Shown piece by piece: positions 61,350-64,000 of a stretch of 64,000 nt of DNA. This DNA comes from Massilia sp. Root351. Lineage in GTDB: Bacteria > Pseudomonadota > Gammaproteobacteria > Burkholderiales > Burkholderiaceae_D. Below the pieces are notes generated by a model. That model saw only the letters and a program-made list of their open reading frames with translations, did no database searches and was not told the DNA's origin. How positions within the stretch are numbered: position 1 is the first letter of the stretch; every line of letters begins with the position of its first letter. The position numbers and the translations under genes were made by a program. The stretch covers positions 62,001 through 126,000 of the forward strand of contig NZ_LMDJ01000035.1 of assembly GCF_001425045.1 (NCBI RefSeq), read 5' to 3'.

Positions 61350-63044
61350 TCAGGCCAGCTGGCGCACCTTGGCGCGGATGGCAGCGGGCGGCGCGGATGG
61401 CGCCGGGATCGCACGGCCGCTGGAGGGGAAGACGCGTAGCGCGCCTGACGGCGCCGGCGGCGCCACGCGGCGCGCCGACAGCTCGCGCAGCTTGAACACG
61501 GCCATGGCCTGGGCCACGCATTCGGTCTGCTGCGCCAGGCTGGTGGCGGCGGCGGCAGCCTGCTCCACCAGCGCCGCGTTCTGTTGCGTGATGTCGTCGA
61601 TCTGGATCACGGCCTGGTTCACCTGCACGATGCCATTGCCCTGCTCCTTGGTGGCGGTGGAGATTTCGTCCATCACGCTGGTGACGCGGCTGACCGATTT
61701 GATCACCTCGTTCATGGTGGCGCCGGCGCTCCCGGTCAGCACCGTGCCGGCATTGACCTTCGCGATCGACAGGTCGATCAGCTGCTTGACCTCCTTGGCC
61801 GCGCTGGCCGAACGGTGCGCCAGGTTGCGCACCTCGCCGGCCACCACCGCGAAGCCCCGGCCCTGCTCGCCGGCACGGGCCGCCTCCACCGCCGCGTTCA
61901 GGGCCAGGATATTGGTCTGGAAGGCGATGCCGTCGATCAGGCCGATAATGTCCAGGATCTTGCGCGACGAGGTACTGATGTCGTCCATGGTGGTGACCAC
62001 CTGGGACACGATGCTGCCGCCCTGCTCGGCAATGTGCGAGGCCGCCTCGGCCAGCTCGTTGGCGCTGGCCACGTTGGTGGCGCTTTGCTGCACATTGGTG
62101 GTGAGCTGCTCCATGCTGGCGGCGGTCTGCTGCAGGCTGCTGGCCTGCGACTCGGTACGGCCCGACAAGTCCTGGTTGCCGCTGGCGATCTCGGTGGTGG
62201 CTTGCTTGATCTCGTCGAAATTGCTGCGCACATCGCCGATGATGCTGTGCAGGTTCACGTTCATCTGGCGCAGCGCGGCCAGCAACTGGCCCATGTCGTC
62301 GTCGCGCGGCACGTCGATCACGCCGGTCAGGTCGCCGCCCGCCATCTTGCGCGCCGCCAGCGTGGCGCGCTTCAGCGGGCCGACGATGGCGCGGTGCAGG
62401 CTGTACCAGAAATACAGCACGATGGCAGCCGCCAGCAACGCGCCGGCGCCCAGCCACGCGCCGTGCCGGCTGTCCATGGTCCAGAAGGCCACCGCGAACA
62501 CCAGCATGCTGGCCGTGAGCCAGGCGCAGTTGATGCCGAGATGGCTGGCCACCGACAGCTTGCGCAGCTCATTGAGCCGGGTCAGCAGGCCGCTGCGCAG
62601 CACCCGGCCGTTGCGGATCCGCACGCCGTTCGGATTGCCTGCCTTGATTTCGCGGTACAGCGCGTCGGCCTGCGCCACCTGCTCCCGGCTGGGTTTGGTG
62701 CGCACCGACATATAGCCGACCGGCTTGCCGTTTTCTATCACCGGCGTCACGTTCGCCAGCACCCAGTAGAAGTCGCCGTTCTTGCAGCGGTTCTTGACCA
62801 TGCCGGTCCACGGCATGCCGTCCTTGATGGTGGCCCACAGGTCGGCGAACGCCTGCACCGGCATGTCCGGGTGGCGCAGGATATTTTGCGGCGCACCCAG
62901 CAGCTCGGCTTCGGTGAAACCGCTCACCTCGATGAAATAGGGATTGGCGTAATTGATATTGCCCTGCAAATCCGTGGTCGATACGATGGTCTTGCCGTCT
63001 TCGAGCACGTATTCATTCTGGGTAACGGGAGTATTCTGGCGCAT
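61350..63044 (-). CDS. PAS-domain methyl-accepting chemotaxis protein (Aer-like)
   Basis: The 564-residue transducer has an N-terminal PAS domain (residues about 20-120; TDLQGNINYANPYFIEVSGF, GDFYWVLANVTPV), two closely spaced membrane helices (about 175-220) and a HAMP segment (PLKRATLAARKMAGGDLTG). The MCP signalling domain has the hairpin tip GIAFQTNILALNAAVEAARAGEQGRGFAVVAGEVR. The cytoplasmic PAS before the membrane helices is the plan of the redox/aerotaxis sensor Aer. There is no C-terminal CheR-docking pentapeptide. An FAD-binding role is likely but not shown. Confidence 0.92.
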   Translation of the reverse strand: MRQNTPVTQNEYVLEDGKTIVSTTDLQGNINYANPYFIEVSGFTEAELLGAPQNILRHPDMPVQAFADLWATIKDGMPWTGMVKNRCKNGDFYWVLANVTPVIENGKPVGYMSVRTKPSREQVAQADALYREIKAGNPNGVRIRNGRVLRSGLLTRLNELRKLSVASHLGINCAWLTASMLVFAVAFWTMDSRHGAWLGAGALLAAAIVLYFWYSLHRAIVGPLKRATLAARKMAGGDLTGVIDVPRDDDMGQLLAALRQMNVNLHSIIGDVRSNFDEIKQATTEIASGNQDLSGRTESQASSLQQTAASMEQLTTNVQQSATNVASANELAEAASHIAEQGGSIVSQVVTTMDDISTSSRKILDIIGLIDGIAFQTNILALNAAVEAARAGEQGRGFAVVAGEVRNLAHRSASAAKEVKQLIDLSIAKVNAGTVLTGSAGATMNEVIKSVSRVTSVMDEISTATKEQGNGIVQVNQAVIQIDDITQQNAALVEQAAAAATSLAQQTECVAQAMAVFKLRELSARRVAPPAPSGALRVFPSSGRAIPAPSAPPAAIRAKVRQLA

Positions 63045-63176
63045 CGCATATCCTTGTCGGGTAGGCTTTCGATACGCGAGACGGGGGTGGGGGCTCGCTG
63101 GGAAACTTCAGTATAGCCAGCGATTCACCCCAGATTGTCACCAATTGTTGCAATCGGAAATTATTTTCGGTCAGCA

Positions 63177-64000
63177 TCAATTCCCGGCATTGATAGACCG
63201 GTTGATGATGGGCAGGTCCAGCTGGCGCGGACCGGCCCGGCGGCCGGACGGCGCCTTGTTGCGGTAGATCACCAGTTCCTTCTCGTAGGCCCGCACATTG
63301 TTGGGCGTGGGGATGCGTGCCACCACTTCGAACTGGCCAGCCGCCAGCACGCGCTCGAAGCGCTGCATGACCGCCAGGTCGTTCCAGAAACCGGGCTGCA
63401 CCACCAGGTAGCTGACGTTCAACGCGTTGATCTGGCTGAGGATGTCGGCTTCGCTCAAGTCGTGTTCCTTGACGCCCAGCTCGCGCCGCACGGCCACATT
63501 CAGCAGCATCTTGTCGGCCCGCACCACGGTCAGGTCGCGGCGCTCCTCGTGGGTGCGCATATTGAACACAAAGGAGCCGTCGCGGTAGCCGGAAAACAAC
63601 ACGCTGCTGTCCTTGGGGGCTTTTTCCGCAACCAACCTGGCGGCCTCGGCGTAGCCGCCGACATAGGCCACCGGCCGCATCAGTACGGTCTGCAGCGCCA
63701 CCGCCGCCGTCAGGGCGGCCAGCGCGGCGCCGCGCCAGCGCGGCTGCGGCAGCCGCATCAGCAGCAAGGCGGCGGCCAGCACCACAGGCGGCAGGATGAA
63801 CACGCTGTGGCGCGCTTCCTTCAGGTCGATGGCCGAGAAGAACAGGTAGCCGGCCACCAGCCACAACAGCCAGAACACGCTGTCGCCCTGGTTCGGCGCG
63901 GCCATGCCGTCCGGGCTGCGGCGGCGCAGCGCGGGCACGGCGGCGGCCAGCAAGCCAGCCGCGCCGGCGGCCAGCATGGCCCAGCCCAGCTGGCCGGGGA
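63177..64000 (-). CDS. Glycosyltransferase-39-like membrane protein (partial, C-terminus)
   Basis: Only the C-terminal 274 codons or so are in the window; the frame stays open to the right edge. Two or more hydrophobic helices (VFWLLWLVAGYLFFSAI, SVFILPPVVLAAALLLM) are followed by a soluble periplasmic-type domain with SYLVVQPGFWNDL and VVARIPTPNN. The DLKEARHSVFILPP segment resembles the ArnT/PMT (GT39) family motif. It may transfer sugars from polyprenyl phosphate in the periplasm. The N-terminal catalytic loop is missing, so this is tentative. Confidence 0.65.
   Translation of the reverse strand, partial: PGQLGWAMLAAGAAGLLAAAVPALRRRSPDGMAAPNQGDSVFWLLWLVAGYLFFSAIDLKEARHSVFILPPVVLAAALLLMRLPQPRWRGAALAALTAAVALQTVLMRPVAYVGGYAEAARLVAEKAPKDSSVLFSGYRDGSFVFNMRTHEERRDLTVVRADKMLLNVAVRRELGVKEHDLSEADILSQINALNVSYLVVQPGFWNDLAVMQRFERVLAAGQFEVVARIPTPNNVRAYEKELVIYRNKAPSGRRAGPRQLDLPIINRSINAGN

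Overview
The window is GC-rich chromosomal DNA of a betaproteobacterium. It most likely comes from Oxalobacteraceae of the Massilia, Duganella or Janthinobacterium type. This rests on the gene content and order (petABC-sspAB, a rhodanese-grxC-secB-gpsA run, a Tad pilus locus, fused indolepyruvate oxidoreductase, IcmF), on the strong GC bias that leaves long open antisense frames, and on dispersed GGGGTC-palindrome repeats that I recall from this family. The genus is inferred; no database search was possible. I see no rRNA, CRISPR array, complete insertion sequence or prophage.

Layout. 1-5112 (minus): the 5' part of a secreted protein, then moeB, a CtpA-type protease, envC and gpmA. 5218-8091 (plus): rhodanese, grxC, secB, an SH3b protein and gpsA, resembling the E. 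coli yibN-grxC-secB-gpsA order. 8266-12048 (plus): an unrecognised three-gene cassette consisting of a Tat lipoprotein, a 673-residue protein that may be a polysaccharide lyase, and a 420-residue possible beta-propeller. 12032-17478 (minus): a nuclease-like membrane protein, a cupin, tRNA-Thr(TGT), sspB-sspA and petCBA. 17685-23322: mscL, a DegS-like protease, a DUF2461 protein, a LysR regulator divergent from a tartrate/D-malate dehydrogenase, and two small exported proteins.

23333-35382 (minus) is a thirteen-gene Flp/Tad pilus locus with an extra AAA+ ATPase and no recognisable TadD. Next to it, 35762-38059 holds a diguanylate cyclase and an HD-GYP phosphodiesterase, a c-di-GMP make/break pair. 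38165-46298 (plus): a LysR regulator, fused 2-oxoacid:ferredoxin oxidoreductase and IcmF (isobutyryl-CoA mutase). The icmF promoter has a MerR-type architecture, with an operator that fills a 20-bp -35/-10 spacer.

46352-56347 carries a VOC protein, an orphan antitoxin-like gene and a disaccharide locus. The locus has a GH65 phosphorylase, beta-phosphoglucomutase, an MFS permease and LacI in one operon, plus a second LacI divergent from a TonB receptor whose promoter overlaps paired operators 21 bp apart. Together these would import an alpha-glucoside, phosphorolyse it to beta-glucose-1-phosphate and isomerise that to glucose-6-phosphate. 56491-64000: a small coiled-coil protein, two nested REP-like hairpins, an MBL hydrolase divergent from a TetR gene with duplicated operators, a MoaD-like/Asp-box propeller pair, a ferredoxin, a PAS-chemoreceptor and the 3' part of a GT39-like membrane protein.
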